A stretch of 8,012 nucleotides of DNA from JACCZX01 sp040003315 (GCA_040003315.1 JBDUCU010000125.1:1-8012), one strand, 5' to 3'. Positions 1-7,431 are shown, counted from the stretch's first letter. Notes: generated by a model from the sequence alone, not told the origin. A program made the numbers and translations.

Positions 1-83
1 CGCGAGCGCCGGCGCTGTTCGTTCTGCCGTGCTCCAACCGCGATTGCAAAGACGCGCCTGGCGATTTTTTAACGATCGCGTCA

Positions 84-536
84 ATGAGGTTTGCCGAGAT
101 TCAAGCCGGGCAGTTCATCGACGCGGGCACCGTCAGTGTCAGCGAACAAGACATCGTCGGTTTTGCGCGCGCATTCGATCCGCAATGGTTCCATCTGGAT
201 CCGCAGCGAGCTCAGTCGAGCCGCTGGAATGGACTGATCGCCAGCGGCTGGCACACCTGTTCCCTGGCGATGAAGCTTGTCGTCGACAATGTTCTCGCCG
301 GCTCCGAATCGTTTGGTTCACCCGGTGTCGACGAGTTGCGTTGGAATAATCCGGTTCGACCCGGCGATCGACTGCATTTGCAGGTCGAGGTGGTCGATGT
401 GAGGCGCGCTCGCTCACGCCCAACACTTGGAATCGTGCGCTGGATATGGCGGATGCGAAATCAGCGCGAAGCCGAGGTGCTCAGCCTGGACGTGACCAGT
501 CTTTTCGAATTGGATTCGCTGGCAGCACGAGGCTAG
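84..536 (+). CDS. MaoC-like (R)-specific enoyl-CoA hydratase/dehydratase family protein
   Basis: A 150-residue single-domain hot-dog-fold protein, the usual length for stand-alone MaoC-like hydratases. Such proteins typically add water across the double bond of a trans-2-enoyl-CoA in fatty acid, polyhydroxyalkanoate or related acyl-CoA metabolism in the cytoplasm. The N-terminal half carries the family pattern FARAFDPQWFHLDP (residues 27-40), with D32 and H37 in the positions of the catalytic Asp/His pair, followed by GLIASGWHT (50-58), the usual glycine-rich helix region. The second half has the typical strand and turn GVDELRWNNPVRPGD (80-94). The ATG at 84 puts the family's usual N-terminus at residue 1. 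No convincing Shine-Dalgarno precedes it. The frame stays open upstream to the window edge but without an alternative start. Bases 1-83 could hold the end of an upstream gene, which I cannot identify. The family call is firm; the substrate is unknown. Confidence 0.88.
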   Translation: MRFAEIQAGQFIDAGTVSVSEQDIVGFARAFDPQWFHLDPQRAQSSRWNGLIASGWHTCSLAMKLVVDNVLAGSESFGSPGVDELRWNNPVRPGDRLHLQVEVVDVRRARSRPTLGIVRWIWRMRNQREAEVLSLDVTSLFELDSLAARG

Positions 537-1096
537 TCGACTCGGTGGTCGCGCTCGCGGAAACGTTGAATGTGATCCTCTTGATTCGCACTCTTCACAT
601 ACACAAGCTCAGTGGATGAATTGTGTGCACCGAGCGCACTTCTGGTTGCAAGCTGAAACCCGAGTCGCCTAAGCAGGCGGATCGATCGCTCGTTGCCAGC
701 TTCGACGGTGGCGCGATACTGATTCACGTCATACGAGGCGGCCAGGTGTTCAAGCATGGCGTGTACTGCTTCGCGTGCGAAACCGTGGCCCCAATGGTTC
801 GTCGCGAAAACATATGCGACGTACGCATCTCGATCCGACGGGACAGTTGCCTGCACGTAACCCAGAGGCGGTCGCCCGTGCGGACAAACGATCCAATTTA
901 ACCAGGCTTGGCGCCCATCGGGCGACGCGCGCGTTTCGAGCCGTCTATAGCGGTCGCGCAAAGACTCGACCGACGGCGGTGGTGGATAGTCGAGGTACCG
1001 ATAGATGTTTTGATCGCCAAGCAGGTCGAACATTGCGTCGGCGTGGGCAACAACCAGTGGCTCGAGTGTCAACCGAGACGTCCTGATCGCCTCCAT
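533..1096 (-). CDS. GNAT family N-acetyltransferase (RimJ/RimL type)
   Basis: A cytoplasmic acetyltransferase that would move the acetyl group of acetyl-CoA to an amine on a protein, small molecule or antibiotic; the acceptor cannot be read from the sequence. The protein begins with TSRLTLEPL near its N-terminus, the opening strand typical of the RimJ/RimL (Acetyltransf_3) subgroup. The core strand AYVAYVFATNHWGHGFARE includes the acetyl-CoA pyrophosphate loop WGHGFARE (residues 102-109). Motif B follows as N135 and LLRRLGF (141-147). The length of 187 residues is normal. I chose the ATG at 1096 because it gives the family-typical start. A GTG at 1129 would add 11 residues (MHINVAPKIRP) and overlaps the stop of a possible decayed upstream gene as TAGTG. 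Neither start has a good ribosome binding site. The gene faces the MaoC-like gene tail to tail, sharing CTAG at 533-536. Confidence 0.88.
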   Translation of the reverse strand: MEAIRTSRLTLEPLVVAHADAMFDLLGDQNIYRYLDYPPPPSVESLRDRYRRLETRASPDGRQAWLNWIVCPHGRPPLGYVQATVPSDRDAYVAYVFATNHWGHGFAREAVHAMLEHLAASYDVNQYRATVEAGNERSIRLLRRLGFQLATRSALGAHNSSTELVYVKSANQEDHIQRFRERDHRVD

Positions 1097-1128
1097 CGGC
1101 CTGATTTTTGGGGCAACGTTGATATGCA

Positions 1129-1440
1129 CTACCCACCGGCGCTATGTGGTGCGCCGCATGCAGCTACTGACCTTCTAAAAGTAGATTCGCGGGACTCAAT
1201 CACTTTCCGGAGCTGCGCGTCGCCGAAAACTTCTCCGGACGCGGATCGGAAATACCCGTCGCGGTTTGGCATCCTGACTGCCGGCAGTGTTTTCGGGTCG
1301 AGCACCGCATCAGCGGGAGCGTCGATATGGGGTGTCTGTTTTCCGACCCCGGGCGAGGAACTCTTCCTCTGCCTGCTGCAACCCCGCGAGAGGATCTGAT
1401 CCGCTCGCTCGCTTGAGCGTTTGCCTGCATGTTGCCTCCT
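1129..1440 (-). pseudogene. possible decayed small gene, frameshifted, unidentified
   Basis: This is a tentative call. On the minus strand a perfect AGGAGG (1440-1435) lies 4 bases before an ATG at 1430. The frame of that ATG gives MQANAQ and then low-complexity Arg/Ser-rich sequence ending near 1200. The next frame reads SDPLAGLQQAEEEFLARG (about 1399-1346) before a TGA at 1312-1310. The third frame then reads DAVLDPKTLPAV, RMPNRDGYFRSASGEVFG and DAQLRKVIESRES, from about 1323 down to a TAG at 1131-1129. These pieces look like natural protein sequence, and together they suggest one short gene broken by two frameshifts. I do not recognise the family. The last stop overlaps the alternative GTG start of the acetyltransferase gene downstream (TAGTG), as expected for coupled neighbours. 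Chance open frames in GC-rich DNA are the main alternative. Confidence 0.22.
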
Positions 1441-1565
1441 TCAATGCGTGGCGATCCTGCGCGGCGCCGCGAAGCGTCTGCGAGGTTGATTATGCTCGTC
1501 ATCAAGTTGCCAATTCGACTCGACTGACGCGTGGATTCCAATTAGTCTCGATCCAACGGCTCGCC
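1441..1565. other. leader region upstream of the dpp operon, no clear signals
   Basis: No gene, repeat or convincing sigma-70 promoter was found in these bases. The reading frame of dppB is open through this region and back to about 1287, but the upstream translation is Arg/Ser/Cys-rich and lacks any transporter character, so I treat it as non-coding. The operon promoter presumably lies here or in the preceding 300 bases. No strong ribosome binding site precedes the ATG at 1566. Confidence 0.35.
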
Positions 1566-2576
1566 ATGCTCCGCTTCCTTCTGACTCGCGTCTTGCTGCT
1601 TGTTCCGACTTTCTTCGGCATGACGCTGCTCGCGTTTTTCCTGATCCGGTTGGTCCCTGGAGACCCGATCGAAACGATGGCGGGCGAGCGCGGCATCGAC
1701 AAGGCCCGACACGAATTGCTGCTGAAGGAATATGGCCTCGATCGGCCCGTGATCATCCAGTACGGCATTTATATCGCGCGCGTTCTGTCGGGCAATCTCG
1801 GCAAGTCGATGATCACGCAGGAGCCGGTGCTGCGAGAGTTTGCGACGCTGTTTCCGGCCACCATCGAGCTGGCGACGTTTGCGATCTTGTTTGCGCTGCT
1901 GCTCGGTATTCCTGCCGGCATGCTGGCCGCTGTGCGGCGCAATTCGATCTTCGATCACGGTGTGATGGGAGTGTCGCTGGCCGGCTACTCGATGCCAATA
2001 TTCTGGTGGGGCCTGCTGCTGATCCTGCTGTTCTCGGTGCAGCTCGGACTGACGCCGGTGTCCGGTCGACTCGACGTCAAGTACTTCATCGAGCCGGTGA
2101 CGGGATTTCTCCTCGTCGATTCGCTGTTGGCCAAGGACTTCGGTGCTTTTCGTTCGGCGGCACTGCATCTGGTGCTGCCGATGATCGTGCTGGGTACGGT
2201 GCCACTCGCGGTGGTCGCGCGCATGACGCGCTCTTCGATGCTTGAAGTGCTGGGTGAGGACTACATCCGCACGGCGCGTGCCAAGGGCCTTGCACCGGTG
2301 CGCGTGATCGCATTGCACGCGTTTCGCAACGCGCTGATCCCGGTCGTCACCGTGATCGGCCTGCAGGTCGGCGTACTGTTCACCGGCGCCATCCTGACCG
2401 AGACGATCTTCTCGTGGCCGGGCGTCGGCAAATGGCTGATCGAGGCGATCAACCGGCGCGACTATCCGGTGCTGCAGGGCGGCCTGCTGTTGCTCGGCCT
2501 GATGGTGATGACCGTCAACCTGCTGGTCGACATCGCGTACGGCTTCATCAACCCGCGCATCCGTCACTCGCGATGA
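1566..2576 (+). CDS. dppB: dipeptide ABC transporter permease DppB
   Basis: Inner-membrane permease of a peptide/nickel-type ABC importer, 336 residues, the usual DppB length. The N-terminus MLRFLLTRVLLLVPTFFGMT is the standard opening of the DppB/OppB family, followed by RLVPGDP. Six hydrophobic segments are visible at roughly residues 4-29, 99-123, 133-158, 200-220, 255-282 and 304-325. The large periplasmic loop between the first two includes the family pattern YGLDRP and the conserved GNLGKS. The cytoplasmic EAA loop, which docks on the ATPases, is EDYIRTARAKGL (231-242). The ATG at 1566 was chosen because the frame upstream encodes nothing like a transporter, although the Shine-Dalgarno is weak. 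The stop overlaps the start of dppC as ATGA. It pairs with DppC to form the channel. Peptide rather than nickel or oligopeptide specificity is inferred from the DppA encoded in the same operon. Confidence 0.94.
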   Translation: MLRFLLTRVLLLVPTFFGMTLLAFFLIRLVPGDPIETMAGERGIDKARHELLLKEYGLDRPVIIQYGIYIARVLSGNLGKSMITQEPVLREFATLFPATIELATFAILFALLLGIPAGMLAAVRRNSIFDHGVMGVSLAGYSMPIFWWGLLLILLFSVQLGLTPVSGRLDVKYFIEPVTGFLLVDSLLAKDFGAFRSAALHLVLPMIVLGTVPLAVVARMTRSSMLEVLGEDYIRTARAKGLAPVRVIALHAFRNALIPVVTVIGLQVGVLFTGAILTETIFSWPGVGKWLIEAINRRDYPVLQGGLLLLGLMVMTVNLLVDIAYGFINPRIRHSR

Positions 2577-3514
2577 GCAGCGACCCGATCGTCACCGCGA
2601 CTCTGACCGACATCGAGTTAGCCCCTATGGTGAGCACTGATGCGCCCGCCTTGCAGCCGACCCCGTTACGCGAGTTCTGGCGCCACTTTTCGGCCAACGC
2701 CGGCGCTGTTGCGGGTCTCGTGATCGTGATTGCGGTTTTGTTGATTGCGGTGTTCGCCGGCGTGCTGGCACCGCACTCGCCGGTGGCAATCGATAACGCG
2801 GCGTACCTGCGGCCGCCGGCGTGGCAAAGCGGCGGCTCGTGGACTTATCCGCTCGGCACCGATGCGATCGGCCGCGACATCCTGTCGCGATTGATGTACG
2901 GAGCGCGGCTGTCGCTGTCGATCGGCGTTGCGGTGGTTGCGTTATCGATCATTGTCGGTACTTGCCTCGGGATGGCCGCCGCGTTTTTCCGTGGCGTGAC
3001 CGACGTCGCGATCATGCGGCTGATGGACGTGCTGCTCAGTCTGCCGAGCCTGCTGCTCGCCATCGTGATCGTCGCGATCCTCGGACCCGGCCTGATGAAT
3101 GCGATGCTGGCGGTCGCCGTCGTCGTGCTGCCGCACTACACCCGAACGGCACGCGCAGCCGCCTTGACCGAACTGTCTCGCGATTACGTGACCGCCGCGC
3201 GGATGGTTGGCGCGACCAACTTGCGACTGATGTTCCGCGAAGTGCTGCCCAATTGCATGGCGCCGCTGATCGTGCAGGCCTCGCTCGGCGTGTCGACTGC
3301 GATTCTCGATGCGGCGGCGCTCGGTTTTCTTGGACTCGGCGCTCAGCCACCTTCGCCGGAATGGGGAACCATGCTGGCCGATGCGCGTGAGTTTGTGCTG
3401 CGCGCGTGGTGGGTCGTGACTTTCCCTGGGCTGGTGATCCTGATCACGGTGCTCGCCTTCAATCTTCTCGGCGACGGCTTGCGCGACGCGCTCGACCCGA
3501 AGCTGAAGCGTTAG
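2573..3514 (+). CDS. dppC: dipeptide ABC transporter permease DppC
   Basis: Second inner-membrane permease of the dipeptide importer, 313 residues. A hydrophilic N-terminal stretch of about 35 residues precedes the conserved REFWRHFSANAGAVAGLVI. Predicted membrane segments lie at about 43-66, 113-138, 146-170, 176-198, 230-253 and 280-303. Family signatures include YPLGTDAIGRDILSRLMYGAR ahead of the second segment, the EAA loop RDYVTAARMVGA (203-214), VLPN just after it, and ALGFLGLGAQPPSPEWGTML, followed near the C-terminus by GDGLRDALDPKLK. The ATG at 2573 overlaps the dppB stop (ATGA). A second ATG at 2627, residue 19, is a possible alternative start that would trim a variable tail. The stop TAG at 3512-3514 runs into AGGAA, the ribosome binding site of dppD. 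It forms a heterodimeric channel with DppB. Confidence 0.94.
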   Translation: MSSDPIVTATLTDIELAPMVSTDAPALQPTPLREFWRHFSANAGAVAGLVIVIAVLLIAVFAGVLAPHSPVAIDNAAYLRPPAWQSGGSWTYPLGTDAIGRDILSRLMYGARLSLSIGVAVVALSIIVGTCLGMAAAFFRGVTDVAIMRLMDVLLSLPSLLLAIVIVAILGPGLMNAMLAVAVVVLPHYTRTARAAALTELSRDYVTAARMVGATNLRLMFREVLPNCMAPLIVQASLGVSTAILDAAALGFLGLGAQPPSPEWGTMLADAREFVLRAWWVVTFPGLVILITVLAFNLLGDGLRDALDPKLKR

Positions 3515-3523
3515 GAACGCACG

Positions 3524-4567
3524 ATGGCTCTGCTCGAGATCGAATCGCTGGAAGTCGAGTTTCCGATCGGCCGCCAGGTGTTGCGGGCCGTCGACAAGGT
3601 GAGCCTGTCGGTCGACGAAGGTGAAGTGCTGGGCATCGTCGGCGAATCGGGTTCGGGCAAAAGCGTCACGATGCTCGCGCTGATGGGTCTGGTCGCGTTT
3701 CCCGGAAGAGTCCGTGCGCAGCGATTGTCATTTGCCGGACGCGACCTGCTGACGCTGAGCGATCGCGAGCGGCGCGAGCTGACCGGGCGCGACATGGCGA
3801 TGATCTTCCAGGAGCCCGCGACCAGCCTGAATCCCTGCTTCTCGGTCGGCTTTCAGCTCGCAGAGACGCTGCGCCAGCACCTCGGACTGTCGCGCAGAGC
3901 GGCACTCGACCGTTCGATCGAGCTGCTCGAACAGGTCGGCATTCCGGAGCCCGCGCGTCGGCTGCAGGATTACCCGCACCAGCTGTCGGGCGGCATGAAC
4001 CAGCGCGTGATGATTGCGATGGCGATTGCCTGCAATCCCAAGCTGCTGATCGCTGATGAGCCGACCACCGCGCTCGACGTGACGATCCAGGTGCAGATCC
4101 TCGAGTTGCTGCGAAGCCTGCAGCGGGAACGCGGCATGGCATTGGTGTTGATCACTCACAACATGGGCGTGGTGGCCGAGATGGCGCAGCGAGTCGCCGT
4201 GATGTACGCCGGGCAGGTTGTTGAAGAACGCGCCTCGCGCGACCTCTTTGCGGCGCCTCAGCATCCGTACACCGCGGCGCTGTTGGCGTCACTTCCCGAG
4301 CAGCACGCCGATGACAGCGAGCGACTGGTCACGATTCCAGGCATGGTGCCGGGCGTGTACGACCGACCGCGTGGGTGTTTGTTCAATCCACGCTGCGCTA
4401 GTGCCACGCTGCGTTGTCAGAACGTCCTGCCGGGGCTCGATCCGATCGACGACGGACGGGTGCGCTGTCACTATCCGCTCGGCATGCCCGATCGCGATGC
4501 GGCGATCGAGCGCGATGGTCATGTGGGCGCGGTGGCGGCGCTGCAGGAAGAAGCGCTGAGCCGATGA
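3524..4567 (+). CDS. dppD: dipeptide ABC transporter ATP-binding protein DppD
   Basis: Cytoplasmic ATPase subunit, 347 residues, typical of DppD/OppD. All nucleotide-binding motifs are present in order: Walker A GESGSGKS (40-47), Q-loop Q96 in IFQEP, signature LSGGMNQR (154-161), Walker B with catalytic D178-E179 in LLIADEPTTALD, and H-loop H212 in LITHN. HPYTAALLASLP marks the start of the C-terminal oligopeptide-transporter domain. That domain contains four cysteines (C285, C291, C298, C315) in the C-x5-C-x6-C pattern followed by CHY, which in this family can hold an iron-sulfur cluster. The start at 3524 has AGGAA 6 bases upstream, overlapping the dppC stop. The dppF start overlaps the dppD stop (ATGA). 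The last 25 residues are a variable tail. It would work as a heterodimer with DppF. Confidence 0.95.
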   Translation: MALLEIESLEVEFPIGRQVLRAVDKVSLSVDEGEVLGIVGESGSGKSVTMLALMGLVAFPGRVRAQRLSFAGRDLLTLSDRERRELTGRDMAMIFQEPATSLNPCFSVGFQLAETLRQHLGLSRRAALDRSIELLEQVGIPEPARRLQDYPHQLSGGMNQRVMIAMAIACNPKLLIADEPTTALDVTIQVQILELLRSLQRERGMALVLITHNMGVVAEMAQRVAVMYAGQVVEERASRDLFAAPQHPYTAALLASLPEQHADDSERLVTIPGMVPGVYDRPRGCLFNPRCASATLRCQNVLPGLDPIDDGRVRCHYPLGMPDRDAAIERDGHVGAVAALQEEALSR

Positions 4568-5613
4568 GCCAATCTCCGACCGCGGTGGTCGCAGCGCGCG
4601 ACCTCAAGCGCAATTACACCGTCCGCATGGGCATATTGCAGGCGCCGGCGAGCCTGCAGGCGGTGGGCGGCATTTCGTTTTCGCTACATGCAGCCTGCAC
4701 GCTGGCGGTGGTCGGCGAGTCCGGTTGTGGTAAGTCGACGCTGGCCCGACTGGTCGCGATGATCGAGCCGCCAACCGCCGGCGAATTGCAACTCGGCGGG
4801 ATCGACGCGGTCAACGCCACCGGCGAGATCCGCGCGAAGTTGCGACAGACCGTGCAGCTCGTTTTTCAGAATCCCTACGGATCGCTGAATCCGCGCAAGA
4901 CGATCGGGTCGATCCTGGCGGAGCCGCTGGCGATCAACACGTCGCTCAGCAAGGATGAGCGTCGAGCAAAGGTCGATCAAATGATGCGCAAAGTTGGACT
5001 GCGGCCGGAGCACGTGGCGCGCTATCCGCACATGTTCTCCGGCGGCCAGCGACAGCGTATCGCGATTGCGCGCGCGCTGATGCTGCGTCCGGCGCTGGTG
5101 GTTGCAGACGAGCCGGTTTCCGCGCTCGATGTATCGATCCAGGCGCAGGTGCTCAATCTGCTGGCGGACTTGCAGCGCGAGTTCGGCGTTGCATACCTTT
5201 TCATCTCGCACGATCTGGCGGTCGTTCGCCACATCGCCGACGATGTGCTCGTGATGTATCTCGGGCTGGCGATGGAGCAGGGACCGAAGTCGCGCATCTT
5301 CGGCCAGCCGTTGCACCCGTACACCCAGGCGCTGCTCGCCTCGACGCCCGGGCTCAGCGGCGCCGACCGGCGCATCGTGCTAAAGGGAGAACTGCCGTCG
5401 CCGATGGCGCCGCCACCCGGCTGCGTTTTCTCGACTCGCTGCCCGTACGTCACCGACCTCTGCCGCGCCGAGCGGCCAGCGCTGCGCCCGCTGGACGGCC
5501 GGCTGGTCGCCTGCCACTATGCCGAGAAATTCCTTGGCGCTGATGTATTGTTGCCGGTTCGAGAATCTTTCATGCCGCGCCCGTTGGCGCGATCACAGGA
5601 GCACAGACCATGA
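4564..5613 (+). CDS. dppF: dipeptide ABC transporter ATP-binding protein DppF
   Basis: Second cytoplasmic ATPase of the importer, 349 residues. Motifs: Walker A GESGCGKST (51-59), Q-loop Q102 in VFQNPYGSLNPR, signature FSGGQRQR (158-165), Walker B D182-E183 in VVADEPVSALD, and H216 in FISHD. FSGGQ instead of LSGGQ is usual for DppF. HPYTQALLASTP leads into the C-terminal domain with C287, C293, C300 and C317 in the same arrangement as in DppD, ending in CHY. VFQNPYGSLNPR together with FSGGQ separates the F subunit from the D subunit. The start at 4564 overlaps the dppD stop (ATGA). The 3' end encodes a 30-residue tail beyond CHY that also carries the ribosome binding site of dppA (AGGAG at 5597-5601). 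The stop overlaps the dppA ATG. Confidence 0.95.
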   Translation: MSQSPTAVVAARDLKRNYTVRMGILQAPASLQAVGGISFSLHAACTLAVVGESGCGKSTLARLVAMIEPPTAGELQLGGIDAVNATGEIRAKLRQTVQLVFQNPYGSLNPRKTIGSILAEPLAINTSLSKDERRAKVDQMMRKVGLRPEHVARYPHMFSGGQRQRIAIARALMLRPALVVADEPVSALDVSIQAQVLNLLADLQREFGVAYLFISHDLAVVRHIADDVLVMYLGLAMEQGPKSRIFGQPLHPYTQALLASTPGLSGADRRIVLKGELPSPMAPPPGCVFSTRCPYVTDLCRAERPALRPLDGRLVACHYAEKFLGADVLLPVRESFMPRPLARSQEHRP

Positions 5614-7226
5614 CGCAACTTCGGAACAGAGTCGGACGCAGCGTACAGACCGCCGTGTTGTGCACGGCGCTGGCGTTGATTGGCAGCAGTGCCGCGGCCA
5701 AGACACTTGTTTTCTGTTCGGAGGGGAGTCCGGAGAATTTTTATCCGGGCATCAACACGACGGGGACGTCGTTCGACGCCAACAGCCAGATCTACAGCCG
5801 GATCGTGGATTTCGAGCGCGGCGGCACGCGGGTCGTACCGGGGCTTGCCGAGAAATGGGACATCTCGGCCGATGGCAAGGAGTACACCTTTCATTTGCGC
5901 AAGGGCGTCAAGTGGCACGAGAACAAGAATTTCAAGCCAACCCGCGACTTCAACGCCGATGACGTGCTGTTTGCATTCGATCGGCAGTGGAAGGAATCGA
6001 ATCCCTACTTCAAGGTGACGAGCTCGAATCATTCGTATTTCAACGACATGGGCATGCCCAAGCTGCTGAAGTCGGTCGAGAAGGTCGACGACTACACGGT
6101 CAAGATCACGCTTGAAAAGGCCGAAGCACCGTTCCTGTCGAACCTGGCGATGGAATATGCCGGCGTGCAGTCAAAGGAATACGCCGATGCCATGCTGAAG
6201 GTCGGAACGCCGGAGAAAATCGACCAGGAGCCGATCGGCACCGGTCCGTTTTACCTGGTGCAGTATCAGCGCGACGCGATCATCCGCTACAAGGCGTTTC
6301 CGCAGTTCTGGGGCGGCAAGGCCAAGATCGACGACCTCGTGTTCTCGATCACGCCCGATGCGTCGGTGCGCTGGGCCAAACTGCAGAAGGGCGAGTGCCA
6401 CGTGATGCCGTATCCGAACCCGGCCGATCTGGACGCGATTCGCAAGGATCCGAACATCCAGGTTCTCGAGCAGCCGGGCCTGAACGTCGGCTACCTGGCT
6501 TACAACACGACGAAGAAGCCGTTTGACGACGTGCGCGTGCGCAAGGCGATCAACATGGCGATCAACAAGAAGGCGATCATCGATGCCGTCTATTTGACCA
6601 CCGGCGTTGCCGCAAAGAATCCGATTCCACCGACGCAGTGGTCATACAACGACTCGATCAAGGACGACCCGTTCGATCCGGCCACCGCCAAGAAGATGCT
6701 GGCCGACGCCGGCTACCCGAACGGCTTCACGACGGACCTGTGGGCGATGCCCGTGCAACGCCCTTACAACCCGAATGCGCGGCGGATTGCCGAGCTGATG
6801 CAGGCCGACCTCGCCAAGATCGGCGTGACCGCCGAAATCAAGAGCTTCGAATGGGGCGAGTACCGCAAGCGGATGCAGGCAGGCGAACATCAGACCGGAA
6901 TGCTCGGCTGGACCGGCGACAACGGAGATCCGGACAATTTCCTGAACACCTTGCTCGGCTGCGCTTCGGCCAAGAGCAACGGCAGCAATGTCGCGAAGTT
7001 CTGCTACCAGCCGTTCGAAGATCTCGTCCAGCGCGCCAAGACGCTGTCCGACCAGAAGCAGCGCGCCGATCTGTACATGAAGGCGCAGGTGATCTTCAAG
7101 GAGCAGGCGCCGTGGTTCACGATCGCGCATGCAGTGCAACTGAAACCGATGCGCAAGGAAGTCATCGACTTCAAGCTGTCGCCCTTTGGGCGCCACAGCT
7201 TCTACGGCGTCGATATCAAGGAGTAG
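5610..7226 (+). CDS. dppA: periplasmic dipeptide-binding protein DppA
   Basis: Substrate-binding protein of the importer, 538 residues (family SBP_bac_5), exported to the periplasm. A Sec signal peptide with basic N-terminus and hydrophobic core ends in SSAAA, with cleavage likely before K31. The mature start KTLVFCSEGSPENFYP closely follows E. coli DppA as I recall it, as do VPGLAEKW, FSITPDASVR, PYPNPAD, PGLNVGYL, WAMPVQRPYNPNARR and GWTGDNGDPDNF. R384 and D437 fall at the positions of E. coli R355 and D408, which bind the peptide carboxylate and amino ends. C36, C263, C451 and C465 match the four cysteines of the two E. coli disulfides. AGGAG lies 8 bases before the ATG, and the start overlaps the dppF stop (ATGA). 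E. coli DppA also binds haem and 5-aminolevulinate; whether this one does is unknown. The cysteine C18 lacks a proper lipobox, so this is not a lipoprotein. Confidence 0.95.
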   Translation: MTQLRNRVGRSVQTAVLCTALALIGSSAAAKTLVFCSEGSPENFYPGINTTGTSFDANSQIYSRIVDFERGGTRVVPGLAEKWDISADGKEYTFHLRKGVKWHENKNFKPTRDFNADDVLFAFDRQWKESNPYFKVTSSNHSYFNDMGMPKLLKSVEKVDDYTVKITLEKAEAPFLSNLAMEYAGVQSKEYADAMLKVGTPEKIDQEPIGTGPFYLVQYQRDAIIRYKAFPQFWGGKAKIDDLVFSITPDASVRWAKLQKGECHVMPYPNPADLDAIRKDPNIQVLEQPGLNVGYLAYNTTKKPFDDVRVRKAINMAINKKAIIDAVYLTTGVAAKNPIPPTQWSYNDSIKDDPFDPATAKKMLADAGYPNGFTTDLWAMPVQRPYNPNARRIAELMQADLAKIGVTAEIKSFEWGEYRKRMQAGEHQTGMLGWTGDNGDPDNFLNTLLGCASAKSNGSNVAKFCYQPFEDLVQRAKTLSDQKQRADLYMKAQVIFKEQAPWFTIAHAVQLKPMRKEVIDFKLSPFGRHSFYGVDIKE

Positions 7227-7284
7227 CGCGCGTTTCGATATCGAGGAACAGCGACCCACTCGTTGGTGCGCGGCGCGAGGACAA

Positions 7285-7321
7285 GGTCGGGGTCAGCGGA
7301 TGCGATCCGCAGACCCCGACC
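7285..7321. repeat. long near-perfect inverted repeat (hairpin), possible REP-like element or transcript end
   Basis: GGTCGGGGTC (7285-7294) pairs exactly with GACCCCGACC (7312-7321). Inside, GCGGAT (7296-7301) pairs with ATCCGC (7305-7310) around a 3-base loop GCG. The only interruption in the 16 pairs is A7295 against A7311. It starts 59 bases after the dppA stop. No T-run follows on either strand, so it is not a classical intrinsic terminator. It could stabilise the 3' end of the dpp mRNA, or be a palindromic repeat of the REP type, which often has a GGGGTC-rich stem. There is no second copy in the window. Confidence 0.75.
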
Positions 7322-7431
7322 GAATCGACGCTGTCTACTCGGGTGAATGAGCGCTAGCGCCGAGCGAACGGAATTAGCGTTAACCGCCGCTCTCAAATGT
7401 CTGCTTCCGCCTCATTGCAGTCGTAAAGCGC

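Noticed and set aside
1..83. End of an upstream gene (a plus frame ending TAA at 70-72)
   Set aside because: Only about 23 codons are visible and they are Arg/Cys-rich without recognisable motifs. Several frames are open on both strands, so no call is possible.
1287..1565. N-terminal extension of dppB by 93 residues
   Set aside because: The extension is Arg/Ser/Cys-rich without transporter features, and residue 94 is the exact family-typical start MLRFLLTRV.
1542..2567. A 341-codon open frame on the minus strand, fully antisense to dppB
   Set aside because: The translation is extremely rich in Gln, Arg, His and Asp, typical of the antisense shadow of a hydrophobic membrane gene in GC-rich DNA. 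dppB is unmistakable on the other strand.
5610..5700. DppA as a lipoprotein, because of C18 in the signal region
   Set aside because: The bases around C18 encode TAVLCTAL, which lacks a small residue at -1, and a good signal peptidase I site follows at AAA-K.
7285..7321. Classical Rho-independent terminator
   Set aside because: No T-run follows the stem on either strand, so I recorded it only as an inverted repeat.
6638..7357. A 239-codon plus-strand frame overlapping dppA
   Set aside because: It is Arg- and Gln-rich, has no ribosome binding site and lies within the strongly supported dppA.
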